DNA from: Paenibacillus sp. MAHUQ-63
GTDB taxonomy: Bacteria; Bacillota; Bacilli; Paenibacillales; NBRC-103111
Reading direction: 5' to 3'
Assembly (NCBI RefSeq): GCF_028765165.1
Contig: NZ_JARADB010000001.1
Location: 992,001 to 1,056,000, forward strand
DNA length: 64,000 bases
In this document: positions 35,509-43,452 of the stretch, one piece after another
Numbering within the stretch: position 1 is the stretch's first letter
Layout: each line of letters begins with the position of its first letter
Notes under the pieces: generated by a model
The model's input: only the letters and a program-made list of their open reading frames with translations
What the model was told of the DNA's origin: nothing
The model's database searches: none
Program-made: the position numbers and the translations under genes

Positions 35509-36351
35509 ATGCCCAGCACCGTCACTTTCGGCAATGAAGACGAAGGTCCGTTTTATATCCAGCATATCCACCGGTCCGGTTCTTTCGAACGAACGCAGCA
35601 TATGCATGATATGTATGAGCTCTATTATTTATATGAGGGTGAGCGCATGTATTTCATTCGCGACCGCTCCTATCTAATTCTTCCGGGAGACTTGGTGCTC
35701 ATCAACCGCCGGGAGCTTCATGCCACGTCGGATTCGGAACGGTTAGGCCATGCGCGTGTCGTCATGAATTTCAGCGAGAGTTATTTGGAGAGCGCCAAAG
35801 AGGACGCTCCTTTCCTGCTTGATGCCTTCACCGGGGCAACGCCCGTGCTGCGGCTGGATTTACCGACCCGGCGGTTCGTCGAGGACATTCTCGGCCAAAT
35901 GATTCATGAAGCGAAGGAGACGCAGCTTGGACAATCCTTCGCCCTGCGGCATTATCTGATCGAGCTGCTGCTGTTCACTGCGCGCTTCGTGCACATGCAT
36001 CCCGTCACGTCGCCCGAGCACGTCTCCCCGCTCCACCGGAAAATATCGACAATCGTGCGCCATATCAATACGCACTTCGCCGAACCTGTCCGGCTCGAGG
36101 AGCTTGCAGAACGCTTCGAGATCTCTCCCGCTTATCTGAGCCGGATGTTCAAGGAGATTACGGGCTTCTCGCTCGTCGAATACGTCAACCTCGTTCGCGT
36201 GCAGGAAGCGCAGCGTCTGCTGACCCAGACTAGGATGAAAGTCATCCTCATCGCCGAGCAGGTCGGCTTCGGCTCCCTGGTGCAGTTCGGCCGTGTGTTT
36301 CGTCACATCACGAAGACGACGCCGCTGCGCTACAGGCAATCGGCTAATTGA
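35509..36351 (+). CDS. AraC-family regulator with cupin domain
   Basis: Transcription regulator of 280 aa. An N-terminal cupin-like sugar-sensing domain (about 10-150; HMHDMYELYYLYEGERMYF, LILPGDLVLINRRELH) precedes the two helix-turn-helix motifs at about 175-275 (LEELAERFEISPAYLSRMFK; VGFGSLVQFGRVFRH). It is divergent from uxaE, with 175 bp between them, and probably activates it in response to a sugar acid; this is an inference from position. AAGGAG lies nine bases before the start. Confidence 0.9.
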   Translation: MPSTVTFGNEDEGPFYIQHIHRSGSFERTQHMHDMYELYYLYEGERMYFIRDRSYLILPGDLVLINRRELHATSDSERLGHARVVMNFSESYLESAKEDAPFLLDAFTGATPVLRLDLPTRRFVEDILGQMIHEAKETQLGQSFALRHYLIELLLFTARFVHMHPVTSPEHVSPLHRKISTIVRHINTHFAEPVRLEELAERFEISPAYLSRMFKEITGFSLVEYVNLVRVQEAQRLLTQTRMKVILIAEQVGFGSLVQFGRVFRHITKTTPLRYRQSAN

Positions 36352-36423
36352 CGTGTGATCTCGAGGGCGTTGTTGGGCTTAGCACTAGCCGATTGGATGC
36401 CGGCTTGGCCGGAGTGAGCGGTT

Positions 36424-36443
36424 GTATATGAAATATCATATAC
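36424..36443. repeat. palindromic intergenic element
   Basis: GTATATGA and TCATATAC flank AATA as a perfect 8-bp inverted repeat. The sequence ATCATATACATTTC that follows is shared with unit 3 of the tandem array at 9192, so both are probably members of one dispersed family. Confidence 0.6.
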
Positions 36444-36508
36444 ATTTCTCGTTTCGGCGCCGGAGTCGGTGCTTATTCCTCGCCCCGGCGCCCCCATCCC
36501 CCGAACAC

Positions 36509-36550
36509 AAAAGGGACAGTACCTCCCCAGAGGCACTGTCCCTTCTTTTT
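36509..36550. terminator. terminator between the AraC gene and the exonuclease
   Basis: AAGGGACAGT and ACTGTCCCTT form a perfect 10-bp stem with T-rich sequence on the plus side and an A-run on the left. It serves converging genes. Confidence 0.85.
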
Positions 36551-37425
36551 TAACCGATCAATCGCAATAACCCTTTGTAGGCAATTTCCTCGAACTTCGC
36601 GATAACCTTCTCCCGGTCCATCGCCCAGCCGCAATCCTCCAGCGCGCACGCCACCGGCGCATCCAGACGGATGGTGGCCAGATCACGCGATAGGTGCAGC
36701 ATGTCGAGCTCGGCTTCGATTTTGGCGCGAACGCCTTTGGGCAGCGAGGCCAAGTTCTCCAGAATGCCGCCGATATCCTGGTACTCGTTCAAAAGCTTAA
36801 TCGCCGTTTTCTCACCGATACCTTTGACACCAGGATAATTATCCGCCGTATCGCCGGTTAAGCCTTTCAAGTCAATGATTTGCGCAGGCGTCAAGCTTTT
36901 CTCGGCCATCAGCGTTTCCAGCGTATAGACCATGTAATTGGAATGCCCTTTTTTCATAATGATGACTTCCGTGTTCTCATCGACAAGCTGGAGCATATCA
37001 TGATCTCCCGTCAAAATTTGAACCTTCGTCAAAGGGCTGTATGTACGGGCTAACGTTCCGATGCAATCATCCGCTTCGTATCCGGCAACTCCGACATTCG
37101 GGATGTTGAAGCTGGCGGTTACCTCCTTAACCAGATCGAACTGCGGGATCAATTCATCCGGTGCAGGACCGCGGTTCGCTTTGTACGCATCGAACTTCTC
37201 GGTACGAAAGGTTTTGCTCCCCATATCCCAGCAGCACACCACATGAGACGGTTTGAACGTTTGTATCGCATCTAGGAAATATTTGAGGAAACCGTAAACG
37301 CCGTTAATCGGGACGCCATGATCTGTTTTCATAATATAACCGCTGGATGAAGTCGCATAATAGCCGCGAAATAATAAGGCCATGCCATCGACGAGCAGCA
37401 CGGAGCCAGGTGAAGTTTCTGACAA
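36550..37425 (-). CDS. 5'-3' exonuclease (PolA N-terminal type)
   Basis: Stand-alone nuclease of 291 aa like the 5' flap exonuclease domain of DNA polymerase I (YpcP/ExoIX type), with no polymerase part. Metal-binding acidic residues are visible in LLVDGMALLFRGYY, GYEADDCIGTLA, QILTGDHDMLQL and GLTGDTADNYPGVKGIGEKTA, the last being the helix-hairpin-helix. I chose a TTG start at 37425, six bases after AGGAGCG. The longer frame to 37503 has an N-terminus without homology to the family. Confidence 0.9.
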   Translation of the reverse strand: MSETSPGSVLLVDGMALLFRGYYATSSSGYIMKTDHGVPINGVYGFLKYFLDAIQTFKPSHVVCCWDMGSKTFRTEKFDAYKANRGPAPDELIPQFDLVKEVTASFNIPNVGVAGYEADDCIGTLARTYSPLTKVQILTGDHDMLQLVDENTEVIIMKKGHSNYMVYTLETLMAEKSLTPAQIIDLKGLTGDTADNYPGVKGIGEKTAIKLLNEYQDIGGILENLASLPKGVRAKIEAELDMLHLSRDLATIRLDAPVACALEDCGWAMDREKVIAKFEEIAYKGLLRLIG

Positions 37426-37490
37426 TCTAATCGCTCCTATCGCATCATAATATAGGTTAATTATAGCACGGCAGCCCGCTTCCCGGCACG

Positions 37491-37527
37491 CAAAAACCGC
37501 CATCAGTAAAAGTTACCAATGGCGGTT
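37491..37527 (-). terminator. terminator of the FMN reductase gene
   Basis: AACCGCCAT and ATGGCGGTT form a perfect 9-bp stem, followed on the minus strand by TTTTTGCG. Confidence 0.85.
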
Positions 37528-37543
37528 CATCCTTTTATCTACC

Positions 37544-38086
37544 TCAACGGCTCGTATGCCACTTAACCTCCTGCACGAATTGAGTCACCGACTCATTCAA
37601 GCGCGCAGAGATCTCATCATCCAGAATGGCTTGTCCCTGCTCGCCCCACGTGACCTGTTTATCCAGCACATAGACGCCCTGTAAAATATTTTGGGCACCT
37701 AACGCAGAGAGCACCGGCTTCAGCGCATAATCGATGGCCAGCAAGTGGGAAATCGTTCCGCCGACGGCAAGCGGCAGCACGATCTTATGCTCCAGCCCTT
37801 TCTGCGGAAGCAGGTCCAGGAACGCCTTCAGCACGCCGGTATAAGAAGCTTTGTAGATCGGCGTAGCTACCAGCACAGCATCCGCTGCGGCTACGAGCGC
37901 ATTCGCATGCACGATCGCTTCGCTGTCAAACTTCGCATACAGCAAATCCTCTGCCGGAAGATCGCGCACTTTGATCCAATCCACGGTAAGACCGGCTTGC
38001 GTCAGCTGACTTTTTGCCACTTCAATCACCCCATGCAGCCGGGACGTAGGGGTTGGACTTCCGGAAATAATTACGATTTTGGCCAT
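37544..38086 (-). CDS. NADPH-dependent FMN reductase (SsuE-like)
   Basis: Flavodoxin-fold enzyme of 180 aa that reduces FMN with NAD(P)H. The flavin phosphate loop is GSPTPTSRLHGV, and a second conserved segment is TPIYKASYTGVLKAFLDLLP. SsuE-type enzymes feed reduced FMN to alkanesulfonate monooxygenases; no monooxygenase or sulfonate transporter gene is here. I chose the ATG at 38086 after GGAGAG. A promoter and a terminator-like hairpin lie in front of it, which suggests attenuation. Confidence 0.88.
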   Translation of the reverse strand: MAKIVIISGSPTPTSRLHGVIEVAKSQLTQAGLTVDWIKVRDLPAEDLLYAKFDSEAIVHANALVAAADAVLVATPIYKASYTGVLKAFLDLLPQKGLEHKIVLPLAVGGTISHLLAIDYALKPVLSALGAQNILQGVYVLDKQVTWGEQGQAILDDEISARLNESVTQFVQEVKWHTSR

Positions 38087-38112
38087 GAACTTCACTCTCC
38101 ATTCGATTAGAT

Positions 38113-38160
38113 GACAAAAGAGACTCCGCTACCTTTGTTCCATACAAAGTGGGAGTCTCC
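38113..38160 (-). promoter_or_regulatory. terminator-like hairpin in the SsuE-like leader
   Basis: On the minus strand GAGACTCCcacTTTGT pairs with ACAAAggtagcGGAGTCTC, then TTTTG. It lies between a strong promoter (38206-38234) and the gene start, so readthrough or termination here would decide expression. Confidence 0.6.
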
Positions 38161-38205
38161 TGCTGTTCGGTCGACATTTTAATTCATAGTATTTAACTTG
38201 GAATT

Positions 38206-38234
38206 ATCATACCACCACAGAATGAAAGCGTCAA
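38206..38234 (-). promoter_or_regulatory. promoter of the SsuE-like gene
   Basis: TTGACG (38229-38234) and TATGAT (38206-38211) are 17 bp apart on the minus strand. It lies just after the stop codon of the large glycosyltransferase gene. The transcript would carry a leader of about 110 nt. Confidence 0.75.
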
Positions 38235-38245
38235 TTCCTTTTTAG

Positions 38246-41200
38246 TTAGAAGAAGTTCCAACCCGGCAGCCATCTTAAGAAAAAGGAATAGGTCGACGGA
38301 ATGATCATCCCCGAAAGGATCGGGTAGAACAGTGCGAACATGACGAACACGGCAGCCAAATACCCGTATACCCATCTGCGCTTATGCAGATGCCCCTCTT
38401 CCATGTATTCTTTGATGTAATAAGTCAGCATGAGCACAAGGAACGGAACCATCGCGAAGTAGTGGTAGATGAATGTCAGCCTAGGTACGAGCATCCATGG
38501 CAAGTACTGCGAGCAGTACGCGATTAACAGCACGCGCAGCAGCTTGTCTCTCCGTTTGACCGCCACATAGAACGAGAGCAGCACGGCGGCGAAGCCGGGC
38601 CACCATACAAGCGGGTTACCGAACGAGACGATGCTGGAGAGCATGCCCTGCGGCATGAATTTCGCCTGGTAATACCAGATCGGACGCAGCATCAGCGGCC
38701 ACTCCCACCATGGCGACGAGAATGGGTGCGTAGCGACGAGATCTTTGTGATATTTGTACATGTGAATCTGATAGGTCACGACATCTTTCAATTTATGCCC
38801 TGGTCCCGGCACCATCATGAACGGAATATAAGACAGCGTATAGATGCCTAACGGAATGATAACGAAAGTCAAGACACACCACAGCAGCGTGAAGAGCGTG
38901 TTTCGCGCGAACAGCTTCTGCACCATCTGCAGCCGGCTGCGCTCCTCTTCAGTCAGCGGCGGTTTCCTCGGCTCTTCCGGAGCCGAAAGCTCGTCGCCTT
39001 CAGGATCATGCGGCTGCTCCGCCTCCCGCAGCAACCGCCGGGCGAACCGGTATTCACCGTACCGCTCGATCAGCGACAAGAGCAGCAGCAGCGCAAGACC
39101 GGCGCCGCCGTAGATGACGATCCACTTGGAAGCGGCTCCGATGCCGAAGAACAAGCCGGAGAGTCCCAGCGGAATCAGCGTGGTCCACAGCTTATCGCGG
39201 TAAAAGCTGAGCGTCGTGTACCGGTACATGAAATAGAACATGAGCATGATGAAGAACACGCCATACACATCGATGGTCGCAATACGCGTCTGCGCAAAAT
39301 GCATGAAATCGAACGTAAGCAGGAAGGCGGCAATGAAGGCATACTCGGACCGTCCGAACATGCGCTTCGCGAATAGGTAGATAACCGGAATCATCGCGAC
39401 GCCGAACAACGTTCCGACAATGCGCCAGCCGAACGGATTCAAGCCGAAGATGTAGATGCCGACGGCCATCAGCACTTTGCCCAGCGGCGGATGCGTGCTC
39501 TCGTACGGTTCAATCTGGTGAATATGCTCATAGGCTGTTCTTGCATGATAAATCTCATCGAAATAAGTGCCGTTCATGTATGTAGGCGTATAAGGGACTA
39601 CACCGGTCTCATCGAACAAATTCACCGGTTTTCCTTCATCCGCCGGGTTGATGTCCTGTTCCTGCACTTGTTGTACCGGCAGCAGCTCAGGGCTTCCGTC
39701 CCCGAATATGCCGATCTCGTGCAGGTGCAGCTGCGCGCTCTCTTGCCCGTCGATGACCAGCTTCACATAGCGCGCATCCTTCCTCGGTTCCACCGTGTTC
39801 CAGGTGAATACTTTGGTATGATCGGATTTGACTGTGATCTGATCGTGCCACTCTTGGCCGTCCTGGGAAAACCAGAAAGAGTACGAGCCCTCTCCCACAC
39901 CGCCAAAGGTGTTAATACGGGTAATGTTATGCGAGCTGCCCAAATCGGCGATGACCGATTCGCCTGCGCTTGTCGGCTTCCAGAACGTCTCGGGAGCCTT
40001 ATGACCGCCTAGATGAAACAAGGCGATAACAGAATAGACGACGACCAGTGCGCCGAGGTACAGCCAATCTTTTTTCGTAAAAAAGCGCCCCTTCGGGCTT
40101 CTCTCGACCCCGTCCCGGCTAGGTTGGAAGATGGCGTTCCAGCGCCCCTCCCTCATGTCCGGCGGTTGAGTCTTCCGAACAGGAACGTGATCCTCCTCGA
40201 TCTTCGGTTCTTGATGTGATTGCACGAAAAGCCTCCATCCCAATATACAAGCATAGACCAATAATATAACATTAACTCCCGAAACGACCAGCATCAGCGG
40301 GTCATAACGCGGAATATGGTAATCCTGATGAAAGCTGCGCAGCAGCACATCGGCGATATTGATGAAATGCGTCAAGCTGAAACCGATGAATAAGCCCAAG
40401 ATACGGCGGTCCCTCGTATAAACGAAGCTGAGCAGTGCCAGCAGCAAGCCGTAATGCAGGTAGCGCTCGTGCATTTTGGTCATACACATGAACACCGCTG
40501 TAATAAATAGAAACGCCACATACAATAGAGCTCCTCTTTGACCCTTGCTGCGTATGTATACATAGCATGAATACAAGATGGAGAGAACCATAAGCACGAT
40601 GCCCAATCTCGCATAGGAAAGATGCAGGAAGCTCGTATTCATATCGATAAAATTACCGCCGAGCAGCGCCATCAGATTAAAGGCATTCAAAGAGGCATAA
40701 GGGTATGACGCCAATGTCCCCGAGTACAGCCCGATCAGCCAGCCGTAGCCTCTTCCGATGGCAAATGGCAGAGAGATGACGGCAACCGTCGTCAACCCGC
40801 TCAGAACGCTGAGCAGCAGAACCATCAGGTTCCGCTTGCGGATGACGTCGATCAGCAGAAAAATGCCGAAGAGCAGCGCCTGCGGCTTCAACAGCAGCGC
40901 CAATGCGATGCAGACCGAGGCCTGCGGAAGCTTCCCCCGCTGTTGAAGCAGGAAGGTCGCTGCAATAAACAGCATGAAGAACGAATCGACTTGTCCCCAG
41001 ATCGCAGAGTTGGACCAGATCGCCGGATTAAAAGCAAACCATGCCGCAATGCCCATCGCTTGCAGCCAGGTGCGCGCTCCCTCATTGCGGTTAACGGCCA
41101 GCCGGAACAACAGGATGACAGTCCCCATGTCCGCCAGAATGGCAGGCAATTTCAGCAGGAGAAGAGAGGCTCCGCTCTCCCACGGGATCGAAAGCTTATG

Positions 41201-41461
41201 ATGAAGCAAGCCTATGAGATACAGGACATACATATACCCGGGCGGGTAATCCAGGAAATAGTCTTTGGCGTTCGTATACATGCCGGATAAGCCAACTGTA
41301 TAAGCTCTGTCAGCCCACGCCAGGAAGGTGCGAACATCCGTGTCGTAGCCGATCCAGATGGGAGCCAGGTATAGTCTTAAGTATAGCGCTGTCAATAGCA
41401 ATAAACCGAGAAGTAACAATTTGTAAGGGGCTTCCCCCGCTTGCTTGAACCAGCTTACCAT
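38246..41461 (-). CDS. large membrane glycosyltransferase fusion (GT87-like + F5/8C-like + PMT/GT39)
   Basis: Polytopic protein of 1071 aa with three parts. Residues about 1-430 hold some ten membrane helices like polyprenyl-phosphate-dependent mannosyltransferases (IWIGYDTDVRTFLAWA, FNPAIWSNSAIWGQVDSFFM). After a cytoplasmic linker and a single helix near 470-490, residues about 490-610 look like a discoidin (F5/8 C) carbohydrate-binding fold (GESVIADLGSSHNITRINT to HLHEIGIFG). Residues about 650-1071 are a PMT-type protein O-mannosyltransferase (YFDEIYHARTAYEHI, ESTHPPLGKVLMAVGI, HYFAMVPFLVL). The start ATG follows AAGGAGAT. It may glycosylate surface proteins; donor and targets are unknown. 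Confidence 0.85.
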   Translation of the reverse strand: MVSWFKQAGEAPYKLLLLGLLLLTALYLRLYLAPIWIGYDTDVRTFLAWADRAYTVGLSGMYTNAKDYFLDYPPGYMYVLYLIGLLHHKLSIPWESGASLLLLKLPAILADMGTVILLFRLAVNRNEGARTWLQAMGIAAWFAFNPAIWSNSAIWGQVDSFFMLFIAATFLLQQRGKLPQASVCIALALLLKPQALLFGIFLLIDVIRKRNLMVLLLSVLSGLTTVAVISLPFAIGRGYGWLIGLYSGTLASYPYASLNAFNLMALLGGNFIDMNTSFLHLSYARLGIVLMVLSILYSCYVYIRSKGQRGALLYVAFLFITAVFMCMTKMHERYLHYGLLLALLSFVYTRDRRILGLFIGFSLTHFINIADVLLRSFHQDYHIPRYDPLMLVVSGVNVILLVYACILGWRLFVQSHQEPKIEEDHVPVRKTQPPDMREGRWNAIFQPSRDGVERSPKGRFFTKKDWLYLGALVVVYSVIALFHLGGHKAPETFWKPTSAGESVIADLGSSHNITRINTFGGVGEGSYSFWFSQDGQEWHDQITVKSDHTKVFTWNTVEPRKDARYVKLVIDGQESAQLHLHEIGIFGDGSPELLPVQQVQEQDINPADEGKPVNLFDETGVVPYTPTYMNGTYFDEIYHARTAYEHIHQIEPYESTHPPLGKVLMAVGIYIFGLNPFGWRIVGTLFGVAMIPVIYLFAKRMFGRSEYAFIAAFLLTFDFMHFAQTRIATIDVYGVFFIMLMFYFMYRYTTLSFYRDKLWTTLIPLGLSGLFFGIGAASKWIVIYGGAGLALLLLLSLIERYGEYRFARRLLREAEQPHDPEGDELSAPEEPRKPPLTEEERSRLQMVQKLFARNTLFTLLWCVLTFVIIPLGIYTLSYIPFMMVPGPGHKLKDVVTYQIHMYKYHKDLVATHPFSSPWWEWPLMLRPIWYYQAKFMPQGMLSSIVSFGNPLVWWPGFAAVLLSFYVAVKRRDKLLRVLLIAYCSQYLPWMLVPRLTFIYHYFAMVPFLVLMLTYYIKEYMEEGHLHKRRWVYGYLAAVFVMFALFYPILSGMIIPSTYSFFLRWLPGWNFF

Positions 41462-41521
41462 GCGACATCTCCTTAGATATAGACTATTACCATTATACTC
41501 GTCCACACTATAGCAGAAAAG

Positions 41522-41552
41522 GAAAAAAGCACCGACCGGCTTGGTCAGTGCT
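41522..41552 (-). terminator. terminator overlapping the end of the 75-aa gene
   Basis: AAGCACtGACC and GGTCgGTGCTT form a stem followed by a run of T. The TGA stop of the gene lies inside the 5' arm. Confidence 0.85.
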
Positions 41553-41772
41553 TAGGTTCAAGCTTCTCGATGCGCTCGCAAATTTCATGCAGCCATTCGT
41601 AGTCGCTGGTCAGCGAGGCGCACAGCGATAAATTTTCCAGCTTTATTCGCATCCAGACATAGGTCGCGTTCGCTTCCATGCACAGCATCAGCTCATCCTG
41701 CTCTGCTTTGGTTAACTCCCGCTTCTTGCGCAAAGTCCATAACTCCGCCATACGTTGATGAACGGCCAACAT
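41545..41772 (-). CDS. small conserved-looking hypothetical protein, 75 aa
   Basis: Soluble, helical protein (AELWTLRKKRELTKAEQDEL, YEWLHEICERIEKLEPKH) with three Cys. It resembles short uncharacterised proteins I associate with Paenibacillus, but I cannot name a family with certainty. The ATG lies ten bases after GGAGGG, and its stop codon sits in the terminator stem. No functional inference is possible from the neighbours. Confidence 0.6.
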   Translation of the reverse strand: MLAVHQRMAELWTLRKKRELTKAEQDELMLCMEANATYVWMRIKLENLSLCASLTSDYEWLHEICERIEKLEPKH

Positions 41773-41867
41773 GGTTCCATGACCCTCCTGCTACTGTAAT
41801 TGCTGTCATTATGCAGTATGGACAAAGTTGACGTGGCTGAAACCACCTGCGCTTTTCGTCTTTAATT

Positions 41868-41913
41868 AAAAAAGGAACGGAGCAGGGCTTGTACCCTGTT
41901 GCGTTCCTTTTTT
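41868..41913 (-). terminator. terminator of the 63-aa gene
   Basis: AAAAAGGAACG pairs with CGTTCCTTTTT and an inner CAGGG with CCCTG. A T-run follows on both strands. Confidence 0.9.
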
Positions 41914-41923
41914 CTTACATGAA

Positions 41924-42115
41924 TTAAGGGATGTGGATAACGGAGATTCTGTCGATTGGGATGAAGAATACAGTTCCACCTGTGCTAGCCATTACAAGAT
42001 TACCATTTTCAATACCTAGGAATCTACCAGTGTGGTTCGGAGTAGTACCTGCATGAACAGTGATTACAGTGCCAAGGCTGATACGAGCCAAAGTAGCATA
42101 TACGGAGCAACTCAT
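41924..42115 (-). CDS. small beta-rich hypothetical protein, 63 aa
   Basis: The ATG follows AAAGGAGG by nine bases and a strong terminator follows, so expression is likely. The sequence alternates hydrophobic residues (LGTVITVHAG, TGRFLGIENGNLVMAS, GGTVFFIPIDRISVIHIP), which suggests a small beta barrel of the Sm-like or DUF2642 kind known from some spore-associated proteins of Bacilli. The family assignment is tentative. Confidence 0.6.
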   Translation of the reverse strand: MSCSVYATLARISLGTVITVHAGTTPNHTGRFLGIENGNLVMASTGGTVFFIPIDRISVIHIP

Positions 42116-42215
42116 CGTTTTCTCCTCCTTTCAAACTTTATACGATATCGTATTCTAGCTTTCATAATTTGGTATAGACAAATGGTAGTAGGAATTCGTA
42201 TATTTCCAAAAAAAC

Positions 42216-42259
42216 AAAAAAAACTTTCTAGCTCACACATTGTGAGATAGAAAGTTTTT
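42216..42259 (-). terminator. terminator of the DGQHR gene pair
   Basis: AAACTTTCTAgCTCACA and TGTGAGaTAGAAAGTTT form a long stem with CAT as loop and a strong T-run on the minus strand. Confidence 0.95.
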
Positions 42260-42270
42260 CAGTTACAAGC

Positions 42271-43452
42271 CTATGCGGTAGATTCTTCCTGCTCCGATTC
42301 GTTGTTCGCCGAATCCGTGCCCTCAAGGAAGAATTGCACCAGCTTCACATGCTTTTTCAACGATTTCTCGTGAATCAGGTTAATCTTGCCGTTATCCAGC
42401 GAACCGAAGACATAGATCAATTCCTCATTCTCATGGGACCAGTCGAAGCCTTCCAAAATTTGCAGGCATTCCGTCCAATCCTCGTTATACTGTCCGTTCG
42501 GGAATAAGAACCGGTTCGCATAGAGCGCGATGCTTTCCTGAATGACGCGGTTCGCCGACGTATATTGCGCAAGCCCCGGCTGCTCCGGCATCATCGGCAG
42601 CAGTGTGTTGAAGAATTGGTGCAAAATTTCAACGTACGTCGACGGATCGTGGCGAATTTTGCGCTGCAGCTCGTAAGATGGCTGCATCCGCCCCGAGAAC
42701 AGCATCGTAGCTGTCGCGTACAACCAACTGAAACAAGTAAAGTTGCGGTTGAACGACGTCAAATTGCTGCGGCGCTCCACACCGACCGCTTTCAAGTACA
42801 CGTTATGATCAACAACCTGTTGAATCACGAGATTGAGCGGATCGATGGAATCGAAGGAATGGCCCAGCTCCTTGCTGACCAACTGCACTTTGGAGTTGAT
42901 ATCTCCGAACAATTGCTGCTCTTCTTCTTCCGTCAAGCCGATATAGATTTGCACGGCGAGCTGCGTTTCCATCAAATCCAGACGTCTGCTCTCCAATTGA
43001 TTAATGGTGCCTTCAGTTTCCTCGACTTCCTGACGGATATCGGTATCCTCAGGAGCCTTGCGCTGCTTGATCTTAAGCAGTACCAGCTTCTTCTCGTAGC
43101 GCCGGACTTCCTTCTGCATTTGCTCATTCACATAGCCGAGAGCCAGAATCCGGTGCTGACCGTCCAGAATCGACAGCTTCGAGCCATGCTTCAGCAGGAA
43201 TTCCTTCTCCCCTTTGGACAACTGATTCACTTCCCGCAAGGACAAGGTAACAGGACCGAAGAACACATGATCCAGCTCGCGCTCCTGCAGGTACGTCGAG
43301 ATTTTGCGCCTTTGCATATTGCTGAGCTTGCGCTGTACCATCGGATCGATCATCGTATAATTGAGCAAGTCCTGCACACGCAAGGCTACGGTAGCCAGAC
43401 CGAATTTCTCGCAAAACGGATGAATCGTCATTTTCAGGCGTAATCCTTCCAT
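42271..43452 (-). CDS. DndB-like DGQHR-domain protein, copy 2
   Basis: Soluble protein of 393 aa with DGQHR (in KLSILDGQHRILALG) near residue 97, the hallmark of the DndB family. The QLFGDINSK segment follows, equivalent to LFSDINK in the neighbour, with a coiled-coil insertion at about 110-160. In phosphorothioate systems DndB is a repressor of the dnd genes, but many DGQHR proteins stand alone. The start codon overlaps the stop of copy 1 by one base (TAATG). No dndA, C, D, E or restriction genes are in the window, so a role in DNA modification is unproven. Confidence 0.8.
   Translation of the reverse strand: MEGLRLKMTIHPFCEKFGLATVALRVQDLLNYTMIDPMVQRKLSNMQRRKISTYLQERELDHVFFGPVTLSLREVNQLSKGEKEFLLKHGSKLSILDGQHRILALGYVNEQMQKEVRRYEKKLVLLKIKQRKAPEDTDIRQEVEETEGTINQLESRRLDLMETQLAVQIYIGLTEEEEQQLFGDINSKVQLVSKELGHSFDSIDPLNLVIQQVVDHNVYLKAVGVERRSNLTSFNRNFTCFSWLYATATMLFSGRMQPSYELQRKIRHDPSTYVEILHQFFNTLLPMMPEQPGLAQYTSANRVIQESIALYANRFLFPNGQYNEDWTECLQILEGFDWSHENEELIYVFGSLDNGKINLIHEKSLKKHVKLVQFFLEGTDSANNESEQEESTA

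Noticed and set aside
42565-43443. Plus-strand open frame of 292 codons antisense to the second DndB-like gene
   Set aside because: Composition is that of an antisense shadow and there is no ribosome binding site; the minus-strand gene has the DGQHR motif.
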